From Pseudonocardia halophobica (GTDB taxonomy: Bacteria > Actinomycetota > Actinomycetes > Mycobacteriales > Pseudonocardiaceae): a DNA stretch of 64,000 nt. The notes beneath the pieces are model-generated. The model had not been told where the DNA came from, ran no database searches, and saw nothing but the letters and a program-made list of their open reading frames with translations. The stretch covers positions 328,063 through 392,062 of the forward strand of contig NZ_BSFQ01000003.1 of NCBI RefSeq assembly GCF_027922425.1. Direction: 5' to 3'. This document shows positions 27,040 to 35,002 of this stretch, piece after piece (position 1 is the first letter of the stretch; each line of letters starts with the position of its first letter). A program made the translations under genes and the position numbers.

Positions 27040-27771
27040 TCAGGGACCTGTGTTCCACCCGTCCGGCGGTCGGAACGCCTCCGCCGACAGGCGCTCGGGC
27101 GCCAGGATCCGGACGCCGTGCCGGCCGGTCTCGAGCACCCCCTCCCGGCGCAGCTCGCGCAGCGTGCGGACCACCACCTCGCGGACGGTGCCCACGGCGT
27201 CGGCCAGCTCCTGCTGGCTGATCGGCGCGACGAGCTCGGGTCCCTGCTGGCACTGCGCGGCGAGGTCGAGCAGGTGCCGGCCCACGCGTTGGCGGACGGT
27301 GGAGAAGGCCGACCCGCCGATCTCCGCGGCGAAGGCGGTGGCGCGCTCGCTCAGCTCGTGCAGGAGCGCCCGGGCCACCCGGACGTCCCGGTCGGCGAGC
27401 CCGCGGACCACGCCCGGCCGGATCGCCAGCAGCTCCGAGTCGACCACCGCCTGGGTCGTGACCGGCATGACGAACGGCTCGGCGTAGAGGGACAGCGTCC
27501 CGATCAACGCACCCAGCGGGCAGTACCTGACGGTGAGCGTGCGGCCGTCGGGGGCACTCGCGTGCACCCGCACCAGACCCCGCACGACCAGTTCGACGTG
27601 GCGCTCGTCCTCACCGACGCGGTGCATCGTGTCGCCCGCCGACACACCGACGCACCGTGCGCCCTCCAGCAGCGCGGCGGTGAGTCCGGGAGGCAGCCCG
27701 CGCAGGTGCGAGGCGGCGAGAGCCGCCCTGACCCGCCCGTCCAGCGGCGCCGCGGCGCCGTCCACCACCAC
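27040..27771 (-). CDS. Crp/Fnr-family transcriptional regulator
   Basis: 243 residues from a GTG at 27771; 27768, 27765 and an upstream GTG at 27792 are alternatives and none has a good Shine-Dalgarno. The N-terminal cupin-like sensor domain runs to about residue 130 and the C-terminal winged helix contains ISQQELADAVGTVREVVVRTLRELRREGVLE. The stretch CPLGALIGTLSLYAEPFVMPVTT, where CRP has its phosphate-binding cassette, lacks the glutamate and arginine that hold cyclic nucleotides, and there are no N-terminal Fe-S cysteines. The ligand is therefore unknown. The monooxygenase downstream is the obvious target. Confidence 0.85.
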   Translation of the reverse strand: MVVDGAAAPLDGRVRAALAASHLRGLPPGLTAALLEGARCVGVSAGDTMHRVGEDERHVELVVRGLVRVHASAPDGRTLTVRYCPLGALIGTLSLYAEPFVMPVTTQAVVDSELLAIRPGVVRGLADRDVRVARALLHELSERATAFAAEIGGSAFSTVRQRVGRHLLDLAAQCQQGPELVAPISQQELADAVGTVREVVVRTLRELRREGVLETGRHGVRILAPERLSAEAFRPPDGWNTGP

Positions 27772-27907
27772 GAACGGGCACGCTAGCCGCACTCCCGGCC
27801 ACCGGCCCACGCGAATGACACCCCGCGGTCGGGGTACGGGACCGGGTGCCGGGCTGCGCTCCCGCCGCGTGACAGTAGGGTCACCGTGGGTTGCGGAAAG
27901 GGGTGTG

Positions 27908-29251
27908 ATGGCGGACGAGAGGGCGGACCGGGGCGTCCCCCGCAACGGGTTCGGCCGTTCCGCGCGGCTCGCCTCGCTGCCCCTCACGTTCGCCGGCCGG
28001 GCCGTCAGCGGCTGGGGGCGCACGCTCGCCGGGGCCGACGCGGACGAGGTCACCGCCACCACTCTCGCCCGCAACGCCGAACAGCTCTTCGCCGTGCTCG
28101 GCTCGCTCAAGGGCGGGGCGATGAAGCTCGGCCAGGCGCTGTCGGTCTACGACGCGATGATCCCCGCCGAGATCGCCGGGCCGTACCAGGAGGCCCTGGC
28201 GAAGCTCCAGACGTCGAGCCCGCCGATGCCGGTCGCGGACGTCCACCGGATGCTCGCCGAGCAGCTGGGCCGCGGCTGGCGGGAGCGGTTCACGGAGTTC
28301 GACGACGAGCCGCGCGCCGCCGCGAGCATCGGCCAGGTGCACCGGGCCGTCTGGCGGGGGTCGAACGGCCGGCCCCGGGACGTCGCCGTCAAGGTGCAGT
28401 ACCCCGGCGCCGACCTCGCCCTCGACTCCGACCTGCGCACCCTGGAGCGGTTCTCCCGGCTGTTCGGCGCGATCTTCCCCGCGCTCGACGCCCGCGCCCT
28501 GGTCCGGGAGCTGCGCGAGCGGACGATGGAGGAGGTCGACTACCGGCTCGAGGCCGACCGCCAGCGCGCCTTCGCGGCCGGCTTCGCCGACTGGCCGGGC
28601 CTGCGCATCCCTGGGGTGGTGGCGTCGGCGCCGAAGGTCCTGGTCACCGAGTGGCTCGACGGGTTCCCGCTGCGGGAGCTGCTGGGCGGGCGCGGGGCCG
28701 AGGAGGACCGGGACCGGTTCGGGCACACCGTCGTGGAGACGATGTTCGCCTCGCCCGCCCGGGTCGGGCTGCTGCACGCCGACCCGCACCCCGGCAACTT
28801 CCTCGTGCTGGCGGACGGCAGCGGACTCGGCATGATCGACTTCGGGGCGGCCGCGAGCCTGCCGGACGGGATCCCGCCGGTGCTCGTGCGGATCCTCGGG
28901 CTCACCGCGGAGCAGGACGCCGAAGGCCTCGACCGGCTCCTGCGCGCCGAGGGCTTCCTCGCCCCCGGGGCCGAGACCGCCGACGTCCTCCGCTGGGTGG
29001 GCGCGCTGGCCGACCCGCTGCGCGTCGAGAAGTTCCACTTCACCGAGGAGTGGATCGCGCGGCAGGGAGCCCGGGTGGCCAACCCGACCAACCGGGCCTA
29101 CCGCGACACCGGCCGCGCGCTGTCCTTCCCGCCCGAGTACGCGCTGGTCATGCGGGTGCTCTCGGGGTGGATGAACATCCTCGCGCGGCTCGACTGCACC
29201 GTGGCCGCCCGCGGCCTCGTCGAGCGCTGGGTGCCCGGCTTCGCCGGCTGA
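27908..29251 (+). CDS. ABC1/UbiB-family atypical kinase
   Basis: 447 residues. All ADCK/UbiB hallmarks are present: the KxGQ motif at Lys73-Gln76 (MKLGQALS), the alanine-rich loop AAASIGQVH replacing the usual glycine loop, the catalytic lysine in VAVKVQYPG, the catalytic loop LLHADPHPGNF and the metal-binding MIDFGAA. In other bacteria these proteins support isoprenoid quinone synthesis as ATPases; the substrate here is unknown. ATG 27908 has a GGAAAGGGG ribosome-binding site, and TAGGGT at 27876-27881 is a good -10, embedded in the inverted repeat GTGAC-N6-GTCAC (27869-27884). It ends 2 bp from the convergent MFS gene. Confidence 0.93.
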   Translation: MADERADRGVPRNGFGRSARLASLPLTFAGRAVSGWGRTLAGADADEVTATTLARNAEQLFAVLGSLKGGAMKLGQALSVYDAMIPAEIAGPYQEALAKLQTSSPPMPVADVHRMLAEQLGRGWRERFTEFDDEPRAAASIGQVHRAVWRGSNGRPRDVAVKVQYPGADLALDSDLRTLERFSRLFGAIFPALDARALVRELRERTMEEVDYRLEADRQRAFAAGFADWPGLRIPGVVASAPKVLVTEWLDGFPLRELLGGRGAEEDRDRFGHTVVETMFASPARVGLLHADPHPGNFLVLADGSGLGMIDFGAAASLPDGIPPVLVRILGLTAEQDAEGLDRLLRAEGFLAPGAETADVLRWVGALADPLRVEKFHFTEEWIARQGARVANPTNRAYRDTGRALSFPPEYALVMRVLSGWMNILARLDCTVAARGLVERWVPGFAG

Positions 29252-29253
29252 GC

Positions 29254-30351
29254 TCACGCACGCCGCAGCAGCCACCACACCGCCGGGGCGAGGACCAGCA
29301 GGCCGACGGCGACCGCCGGCGTCCCGCCCAGGCCCCAGGTCGCGAACACCGCGAGCGCCACGAGCTCGGTGCCGAGCGCCGAGACCGAGGTCGACGTGGC
29401 GCGGGCCCGGCCGGAGAGCCGCTCCTGCACGCGGGTGTCCGTGACGACCTGGGCGCACTGCTGCAGGGCGTAGTACGTGCCGAGGGCGGCCAGGCCGACC
29501 GCTCCCCCGTGCCCGGCGGCCAGCAGCGCGGCGGCGGCCGGCAACAGCAGCGTCGCGAGCCCACGCCCACGCAGGACCCCGGCCCGCCCACCCAGGGCGG
29601 CACCGGCCGCCCCTGCGAGCGCGACCAGCACCAGGAGACCGGGCACCGCGACGAGCGCCACCGCCTCCTGCTGACCCACGATCAGCGGGAAGTACTCCTC
29701 CAGCGCGTCGACCCCGCCGACCAGCGCGGCCGCGAGCAGGGCCCCCCGGACCGCGCGGCTGCCGACGGCCTCGGCGAGCCCGGCGCGCAGGGTCTGCCAG
29801 TACGTGAGGTCCTCGGCGGTCTCGTCCGGGCCGTCGTCCGGCGGACCGGCGCGCGGCGGGTCGGGGAAGGCGACGGTGAGCACGGCTGCGGCCAGGCAGG
29901 ACCCGACGCTCACCCAGCCGACCAGCGTGTACCCGCCCGTCGCGACGAGGACCGTCGCGGCGGCCGCCGAGGGCACCTGTGCGGCGTGCCCGGCCGCGGT
30001 GACGAGTCCGCGGACCCCCGCGTACCGGTCGGCCGCCTCCGCGGCGCTCAGGACCTCGTAGACGAGGGCCTCGACCGTGCCGCTGAACAGCGACGTCCCG
30101 ACGCCCCACACGACGAAGCCCGCGGCGAACCCGGGGAAGCCGGGCGCGAGCAGCCACAGGACGTAGGCCGCGGCCTGCAGGACCCCGCCCGCGGCGAGCA
30201 CCCGCCGTCGGGAGAACCGGTCGGACAGGGCGCCCGAGGGCACCTCCGCGACCAGGCCCGTGACCGACCAGACCGCGAAGAGCGCGGAGATCTCCGCCCC
30301 GGACATGCCGTGCTCGGCGAAGAAGAGCGCGTAGAGGGGGTAGAGCGGCAC
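29254..30351 (-). CDS. MFS transporter, 5' end uncertain
   Basis: 365 residues with about 11-12 hydrophobic segments and the MFS loop SGALSDRFSRRRVLAAGG between helices 2 and 3. It resembles exporters related to the YfkF/arabinose-efflux group. The only canonical start, GTG 30351, falls inside what should be helix 1: the in-frame sequence upstream (ARLVVGWALLADVV) is hydrophobic and looks coding, but runs back to an in-frame TGA at 30430-30432 with no ATG, GTG or TTG. A GTG at 30444 is separated from it by that stop. Either a CTG/ACG start is used, or the 5' end carries a mutation. Confidence 0.75.
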   Translation of the reverse strand: MPLYPLYALFFAEHGMSGAEISALFAVWSVTGLVAEVPSGALSDRFSRRRVLAAGGVLQAAAYVLWLLAPGFPGFAAGFVVWGVGTSLFSGTVEALVYEVLSAAEAADRYAGVRGLVTAAGHAAQVPSAAAATVLVATGGYTLVGWVSVGSCLAAAVLTVAFPDPPRAGPPDDGPDETAEDLTYWQTLRAGLAEAVGSRAVRGALLAAALVGGVDALEEYFPLIVGQQEAVALVAVPGLLVLVALAGAAGAALGGRAGVLRGRGLATLLLPAAAALLAAGHGGAVGLAALGTYYALQQCAQVVTDTRVQERLSGRARATSTSVSALGTELVALAVFATWGLGGTPAVAVGLLVLAPAVWWLLRRA

Positions 30352-30488
30352 GACGTCGGCGAGCAGGGCCCAGCCGACGACGAGGCGCGCCGGACCGCGG
30401 GCGGCGGGCGGCAGGGGGCGGGACGTGCGTCAAAGGAAGGGCACGGCGGCAGCGTAGCGACGCCGTCCGCACGCCGTCCCGGGTTTTC

Positions 30489-31676
30489 TCAGGTGGTCGC
30501 GGCGGCGGCCTCGCGCCGGTGGTCGCCGATCCCGATCGTCGCGACGATCTGCAGCACCGCGGCGCCGAGCAGCACCAGCAGCGCCGCGGCGTAGCCGTGC
30601 GTCAGGTCGACGAGCACGCCCATCAGCAGCGGCCCGATCCCCGCCACGGTGTACCCGACGCCGAGGGCGAGCCCGCTCGTCGCGGCGCTCGCCGCCGGGT
30701 CGGCGGTCCGGTGCGCGATCACCGACAGCCCGAGCGGGAAGCCCGCGCCGCAGCCGATCCCGATCAGCGCGACCCACAGCCACGCGCCCACCACCGGCGG
30801 CTCGGGCAGCAGCACCATCCCCAGCACCGCCACGACCACGCACGACGCCATGAGCAGCGCCCACCGCCGGAAGTGCCCCGACCGGTCGGCGAGGGTCGGC
30901 ACGATCAGCGCCGACGGCATCTGCGCGACGCTCCACACGGCGATGAGCAGCCCGGCGGTGGCGGGGCTCCAGCCGCGGTCGACGTAGGCCGGCGCGACCC
31001 AGGTCAGCGAGCCGTAGACGGTGAGCGACACTCCGGACTGGTACATCGCGGCGAGGCGGGCGAAGGGGTCGCGCCAGGGCAGCCGGCGCGGGGTCGTCGC
31101 CGATCCGTCGCGGGCGCCGGTGTCGCCGCGCATGATCGCGACCCAGATGGCCACGGCCAGCAGGGCGGGCACCGCCCACAGTGCGAGGGAGTACGACCAG
31201 CCGCCCAGCGCGACGGCCACCGGCACGGCCAGGGCGCTGACGATCGTCGACCCCAGCATCATCGCGACGACGTACGCGCCGCTCACCGCGCCCGCGCGGG
31301 CGGCGAGGCGGTCCTTCACCACCGCGGTGAGCAGCACGCCCGCGACGCCGATGCCGAGGCCGATCACCAGCGTCCCGGCGAAGAGGGCGGCCAGCGCCGG
31401 GACCCCGCGGACCAGGCTGCCGAGCGCGACCAGCCCGACCGACCCGCCGAGCGCCCGCACGGCCCCGAACCGGGCCCCGACCCGCGGACCGATCAACGAG
31501 CCGGCGGCCATCGCGAGGATCGCGCCGGTCTGCGCGGCCCCGGCGGTGCCGGCGGCGATCCCGAGGGACTCGCGGACCTCGCCCAGCAGCGGCGGGTAGG
31601 CGGACAGCGCCGCCCGCAGGTTCAGCGACAGCGCGAGCAGCCCGACCAGGACGAGCGACGCGGACCGTGCGTTCAC
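30489..31676 (-). CDS. CynX/NimT-family MFS transporter
   Basis: 395 residues with 12 predicted helices. The opening LVLVGLLALSLNLRAALSAYPPLLGEVRESLGI and the loops IGPRVGARFGAVRALGGSVGL and LADRSGHFRRWALLMA are characteristic of the cyanate/2-nitroimidazole transporter (CynX/NimT) group. Actual substrates of this group are mostly unknown. The GTG at 31676 is taken because the conserved N-terminus starts there, though its GGAG is only 2 nt away. An upstream ATG-type start at 31727 would add 17 poorly conserved residues. No cyanase or nitro-compound gene is nearby. Confidence 0.85.
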   Translation of the reverse strand: MNARSASLVLVGLLALSLNLRAALSAYPPLLGEVRESLGIAAGTAGAAQTGAILAMAAGSLIGPRVGARFGAVRALGGSVGLVALGSLVRGVPALAALFAGTLVIGLGIGVAGVLLTAVVKDRLAARAGAVSGAYVVAMMLGSTIVSALAVPVAVALGGWSYSLALWAVPALLAVAIWVAIMRGDTGARDGSATTPRRLPWRDPFARLAAMYQSGVSLTVYGSLTWVAPAYVDRGWSPATAGLLIAVWSVAQMPSALIVPTLADRSGHFRRWALLMASCVVVAVLGMVLLPEPPVVGAWLWVALIGIGCGAGFPLGLSVIAHRTADPAASAATSGLALGVGYTVAGIGPLLMGVLVDLTHGYAAALLVLLGAAVLQIVATIGIGDHRREAAAATT

Positions 31677-31716
31677 CGCTCCTGCGTACCCGACCGACCG
31701 CCCGCTCGCCGCCCCT

Positions 31717-31762
31717 GTGAGTGGCAATAGTCGCTATGGCGACGATCGGCACTCACGACCCC
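31717..31762. repeat. Structured intergenic repeat, copy A (46 nt)
   Basis: Same length and fold as copies B (43016) and C (49298). The outer stem is GTGAGTG/CACTCAC, the inner stem GTCGC/GCGAC around CTATG, and the tail is GACCCC. The inner stem sequence differs from the other copies but still pairs. Confidence 0.6.
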
Positions 31763-31849
31763 GGCCGGTGCCCGTGCGTGGTCGACCGGTCGCCGGGAGA
31801 GGTGCCGCCACCGCGTAACGGCACCGCGCGCAGGCCCGATAGCCGGGCC

Positions 31850-32827
31850 GTGAGCGAGTCGGGACGCAGCACCACCGAGGAGTCGACAGCATCGGGCACG
31901 CCCGACGACCGCACGGACGAGTCCGAGGTCCGGCCCGCCGAGCGCACCACCTACCTGCGGGTCCGTCCCAGCCCGCGCCCCCGCACCTCCCCCGCCGCGG
32001 ACGCGCGCGACACGTCCGCGGCGGGGGCCCCGGTGCAGTCGGTCGAGGTGGCTGAGGCTCCCACCGCGGCCGCGGAGCCGTCCGAGGAGCCGGCGGGTGC
32101 GCCGGTCGCCGGCGGCGTCGAGGAGCCGACGGCAGCCGGGGTCGAGAAGGCCGGCGCGGACGAGGAGCCGACCGAGGACCGGGCCGTGGCGGACGACGCC
32201 GAGGCTCGGGTGACCCAGGCGGCCGAGGTTCGGGCCGACGAGGTGCGAGCCGACGAGGTGCGAGCCGACGAGGTGCGAGCCGACGAGGTGCGGGCCGACG
32301 AGGCGCGGGCCGACGAGGTGCGGGCCGACGAGCCGGAGACCGAGGACCTCGCCAAGGACCCGGGCGCGGAGCTCCCGGACGCGCCGGACGCGCCGGAGCC
32401 CGATGCCCAGCCGGAGACGGAGGCCTCACGGATCGAGCCCGCACCGCCGGCCGACGGGCAGCCGGAGGCCGAGAACCCGGTGGACGAGACGGCGGCGCAG
32501 CCGGCCGCGACACCGGTCGACCCGCCCGCCGCCGTGCCGGACGAGCCGTCGGAGCTGGAGACGACCGTCGAGCTGTCCCGCACGGATGACACCGGACCGA
32601 AGCCGACGCCGGCCCCGCGTCCGAAACCTGTCCGGACGGTCCCGCCCGCCTCCGGCCCGTCGACGAAGGTGCTGCAGCCGATCGCCTCGCCTCCCGCTCC
32701 CGCGACCATTCCCGCCCTGCCGATCGCCCCTGTCGACCCCGCGGACCGCCCCTTCGCACACCCGCAGCGCTCCGTGCCGGGCAAGCCGGACACGCTGCTG
32801 CGCAGGCTGTTCCGCCGCCGGAGCTGA
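31850..32827 (+). CDS. Disordered acidic protein with VRADE pentapeptide repeats
   Basis: 325 residues from GTG 31850; an earlier in-frame start at 31721 lies inside an intergenic repeat and is rejected. I do not recognise the protein. It has no predicted globular domain, signal peptide or membrane segment. The N-terminal 150 residues are Glu/Ala/Thr-rich, followed by seven VRADE or ARADE units at about 127-161. A Pro/Ala-rich stretch then leads to a basic C-terminus (LLRRLFRRRS). Composition suggests a scaffold or a long disordered arm. Neighbours thiL and ddl give no functional hint. A shorter true gene or a decayed fragment of a larger protein cannot be excluded. Confidence 0.5.
   Translation: MSESGRSTTEESTASGTPDDRTDESEVRPAERTTYLRVRPSPRPRTSPAADARDTSAAGAPVQSVEVAEAPTAAAEPSEEPAGAPVAGGVEEPTAAGVEKAGADEEPTEDRAVADDAEARVTQAAEVRADEVRADEVRADEVRADEVRADEARADEVRADEPETEDLAKDPGAELPDAPDAPEPDAQPETEASRIEPAPPADGQPEAENPVDETAAQPAATPVDPPAAVPDEPSELETTVELSRTDDTGPKPTPAPRPKPVRTVPPASGPSTKVLQPIASPPAPATIPALPIAPVDPADRPFAHPQRSVPGKPDTLLRRLFRRRS
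32228..32332 (+). repeat. Seven tandem 15-bp repeats encoding VRADE
   Basis: Seven in-frame copies of a GTGCGRGCCGACGAG-type unit, three of them identical, others differing by one or two bases. Unit six encodes ARADE. Copy number is likely to vary between strains. Confidence 0.85.
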
Positions 32828-32833
32828 GTGCGC

Positions 32834-32873
32834 TGTGGTGCAGCAGCCGCACCACGGCGGCTCCTGCACCACA
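32834..32873 (+). terminator. Terminator after the VRADE-repeat gene
   Basis: 17-bp stem with one mismatch (TGTGGTGCAGCAGCCGC pairs with 32857-32873), loop ACCAC, 6 bp after the stop codon. It lies between convergent genes and may serve thiL as well. Confidence 0.65.
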
Positions 32874-32942
32874 CGGCGCGACCGATCACGTTCCGACTCT
32901 CACAGCGACGACGGCCCTCACAGCGCACCGCGGGTGTCGCCG

Positions 32943-33953
32943 TCAGGTGAAGTGCTCCCACCCGGGGGCGCCGGCGTAGGGCTCGCCGTCGACGACCACG
33001 CCCTCTCCCTCGACCACCGCGCCGACCTCGACGAAACCTGCGGGCAGGGTGGTGCCGGCCGGGAAGGTCGCGGCCAGCGCGTGGTCCTCGCCGCCGGTCA
33101 GCATCCAGTCGATCGGGTCGACGCCGAGCGCCGGTGCGACCTCCGCCAACCGGTCGGGCACCGCGAACGCGTCGCGCCGCAGCTCGATCCGCACCCCGGA
33201 GTCCGCGGCGACGTGCCCCAGGTCGGCCAGCAGGCCGTCGGACACGTCGATCATCGCGGTGGCACCGGCGTGCGCGGCCGCGGGCCCGGCGGCGTACGGC
33301 GGGGTGGGCACGCGGTGGGCGTCGACGAGCACGCCGGGCGCCCGGAACCCGCGGGTCAGCACGGCGAGCCCGGCGGCGGCCCAGCCGATCCGCCCGCACA
33401 CGGCGACGACGTCGCCGGGCCGGGCACCGTCGCGGGTCACCGGGGCGCGTCCCTCCAGCGAGCCCAGCGCGGTCACCGAGACCACGAGCGTGGGCGAGGA
33501 GGCGACGTCGCCGCCCACCAGCCCCACGCCGACGACCTCGGCCTCGGTCCACATTCCGGTCGCCAGCCCTTCGAGGGTCTCGACGGGCGTGTCGCGGGGC
33601 GCGGCGAGGCCGACGAGCAGGCCGGTCGGCACCGCCCCCATCGCCGCGACGTCGGCCAGATTGGCCGCGACCGCCTTGCGCCCGACGTCCTCCGGCGCCG
33701 ACCAGTCGAGCCGGAAGTGCACGCCCTCCACGAGGACGTCGACACACGCCACGGCCCGCCCGTCCGGCTGGGCCACGACGGCGGCGTCGTCGCCCGGGCC
33801 GAGCAGCGTCGCGGGCGGCTGGACCCGGTCCCGGGTCACGCGCTCGATGAGCCCGAACTCCCCGATCGTGGCCAGTGCGGGCGTTTCGTCCGCTTCGCTC
33901 GGTGTGTCGCTCGCCTCGGTGGCCCCCGACGGGGTGCGCGACGATGGGGACAC
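32943..33953 (-). CDS. thiL: Thiamine-monophosphate kinase
   Basis: 336 residues. ThiL phosphorylates thiamine monophosphate to the active diphosphate using ATP. Family marks: LLGPGDDAAVV near the N-terminus (Mg-ATP ligands), VDVLVEGVHFRLDWSAPEDVGRKAVAANLADVAAMGAVPTGLLV, GGDVASSP, the central ATMIDVSDGLLADLGHVA and the C-terminal DWMLTGGEDHALAATF. The first 25 residues are an extra Ser/Thr/Glu-rich extension. The GTG at 33953 has GAGGAG 5 nt upstream. It is divergent from the Lrp-type gene. Confidence 0.96.
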   Translation of the reverse strand: MSPSSRTPSGATEASDTPSEADETPALATIGEFGLIERVTRDRVQPPATLLGPGDDAAVVAQPDGRAVACVDVLVEGVHFRLDWSAPEDVGRKAVAANLADVAAMGAVPTGLLVGLAAPRDTPVETLEGLATGMWTEAEVVGVGLVGGDVASSPTLVVSVTALGSLEGRAPVTRDGARPGDVVAVCGRIGWAAAGLAVLTRGFRAPGVLVDAHRVPTPPYAAGPAAAHAGATAMIDVSDGLLADLGHVAADSGVRIELRRDAFAVPDRLAEVAPALGVDPIDWMLTGGEDHALAATFPAGTTLPAGFVEVGAVVEGEGVVVDGEPYAGAPGWEHFT

Positions 33954-34042
33954 GGGCTCTCCTCAGGTACGTTGCCTTCCGACTTTCCCGTCGGACGCCG
34001 TCCGGCGGGTCCCCAGACAAGCAGAACCGGAAGGGGCACGCC

Positions 34043-34279
34043 GTGGTGCAGGCCTACATCCTCATCCAGACCGAGGTCGGCAAGGCGGCGGCGGTCGCCG
34101 CCGAGATCGGTGCCATCCAGGGCGTCGTCACCGCCGAGGACGTCACCGGGCCGTACGACGTCATCGTGCGCGCCGAGGCCGCCGACGTCGACGAGCTGGG
34201 CCAGCTCGTCGTCGCGCGGGTGCAGGGGGTCTCGGGGATCACCCGGACCCTGACGTGCCCGGTGGTCAAGCTGAGCTGA
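34043..34279 (+). CDS. Stand-alone Lrp/AsnC ligand-binding (RAM) domain
   Basis: 78 residues covering only the RAM ferredoxin-like domain (AYILIQTEVGKAAAVAAEIGAIQGVVTAEDVTGPYDVIVRAEAADVDELGQLVVARVQGVSGITRTLTCPVV). There is no helix-turn-helix before it, so it cannot bind DNA by itself. Such SARD proteins are thought to bind amino acids and modulate full-length Lrp proteins. GTG 34043 follows GGAAGGGG. It lies 30 bp upstream of the DUF3515 gene, probably in one operon. The same order (DUF3515, ddl) occurs widely in actinobacteria. Confidence 0.92.
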   Translation: MVQAYILIQTEVGKAAAVAAEIGAIQGVVTAEDVTGPYDVIVRAEAADVDELGQLVVARVQGVSGITRTLTCPVVKLS

Positions 34280-34309
34280 GCGCGCCGGATCCCGGAACCC
34301 AGCACGTCG

Positions 34310-34891
34310 ATGTCCTCCCCGACCAGTCCGCGGCACGGCCCCGACCTGCGAAGGCCGGCGGTGGTCCTCGCGATCGCGTTGCCGGTCCTGCTCGCGCTGG
34401 TCGTGGCCGGGTTCGGGATCGCGGCGCGGGCCGGGGCGTTCGACGCGCCTGCCCCGGCTCCGGAGAGGGGACCGCTCGCCCTCGCGCCGGTCGACGCCCC
34501 CGATGCGTCCTCCCCGGCCTGCACGAGCCTGCTCGCGGCGCTGCCCGCCGACCTCCCCGGCGACCCGGCGTTCCCCACGCGGCCGCTCGCCGAGCCCGCG
34601 CAGCCCGGGGCGCGCGCGTGGGCGGCCGTGCCGCGACCGGTGGTGCTGCGCTGCGGTCTCCCCCGCCCGCAGGAGCTGACGCCGACCTCGACCCTCACGG
34701 ACGTCAACGGCGTCAGCTGGCTCACGATCTCCGACGGCACCCCGCAGCCGACGCTCGTCACCTACGTGGCGGTCGACCGCGGGGTCTACGTGGCGCTCAC
34801 GACGCCCACCGCCGTCGGCACCGGCCCGGTCCAGGCGGTCTCCGACGCGATCGCCCGCACCCTCCCCCGCACCGCCATCACCGTCCGCTGA
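34310..34891 (+). CDS. DUF3515 membrane-anchored protein
   Basis: 193 residues. One N-terminal membrane anchor (VVLAIALPVLLALVVAGFGIAA) is followed by an extracytoplasmic domain with the DUF3515 pattern: SPACTSLLAALPADLPG, then ARAWAAVPRPVVLRCGLPRPQELTPTS, NGVSWLTI, VTYVAVDRGVYVALT. The two cysteines (in PACTSLL and LRCGLP) may form a disulphide. It is a conserved actinobacterial neighbour of ddl, which suggests a cell-wall role, but function is not established. Confidence 0.9.
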   Translation: MSSPTSPRHGPDLRRPAVVLAIALPVLLALVVAGFGIAARAGAFDAPAPAPERGPLALAPVDAPDASSPACTSLLAALPADLPGDPAFPTRPLAEPAQPGARAWAAVPRPVVLRCGLPRPQELTPTSTLTDVNGVSWLTISDGTPQPTLVTYVAVDRGVYVALTTPTAVGTGPVQAVSDAIARTLPRTAITVR

Positions 34892-34901
34892 CGCACTCAG
34901 C

Positions 34902-34998
34902 CCCGACTCGCGCTACCAGAACCCCCGACTCGCGGAGCCGGAACCCCCGACTCGCGGGACAACGCCCGCGAGTCGGGAGAGGGGACGCGCGAGTCGGG
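34902..34998. repeat. 22-bp tandem repeats plus inverted copies at a convergent gene junction
   Basis: The 11-mer CCCGACTCGCG occurs at 34902, 34924 and 34946, exactly 22 bp apart, followed by inverted copies CGCGAGTCGGG at 34967 and 34988. Direct and inverted copies can pair in several ways, the best a 13-bp stem between the third and fourth. It lies between the 3' ends of the DUF3515 gene and ddl and probably acts as a two-way terminator. Confidence 0.75.
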
Positions 34999-35002
34999 AG
35001 CT

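Noticed and set aside
27869..27884. GTGAC-N6-GTCAC near the UbiB promoter as a CRP box
   Set aside because: The GTGA/TCAC half-sites are separated by 8 bases instead of the 6 needed for CRP-type sites, and the -10 lies inside it.
31721..31849. ATG-type start at 31721 for the VRADE-repeat protein
   Set aside because: It lies within structured repeat copy A and the first 43 codons are unlike the rest; GTG 31850 is more likely.
32228..32332. CRISPR-like array
   Set aside because: Units are contiguous 15-bp in-frame repeats with no spacers and no cas genes; the same applies to the 22-bp units at 34902.
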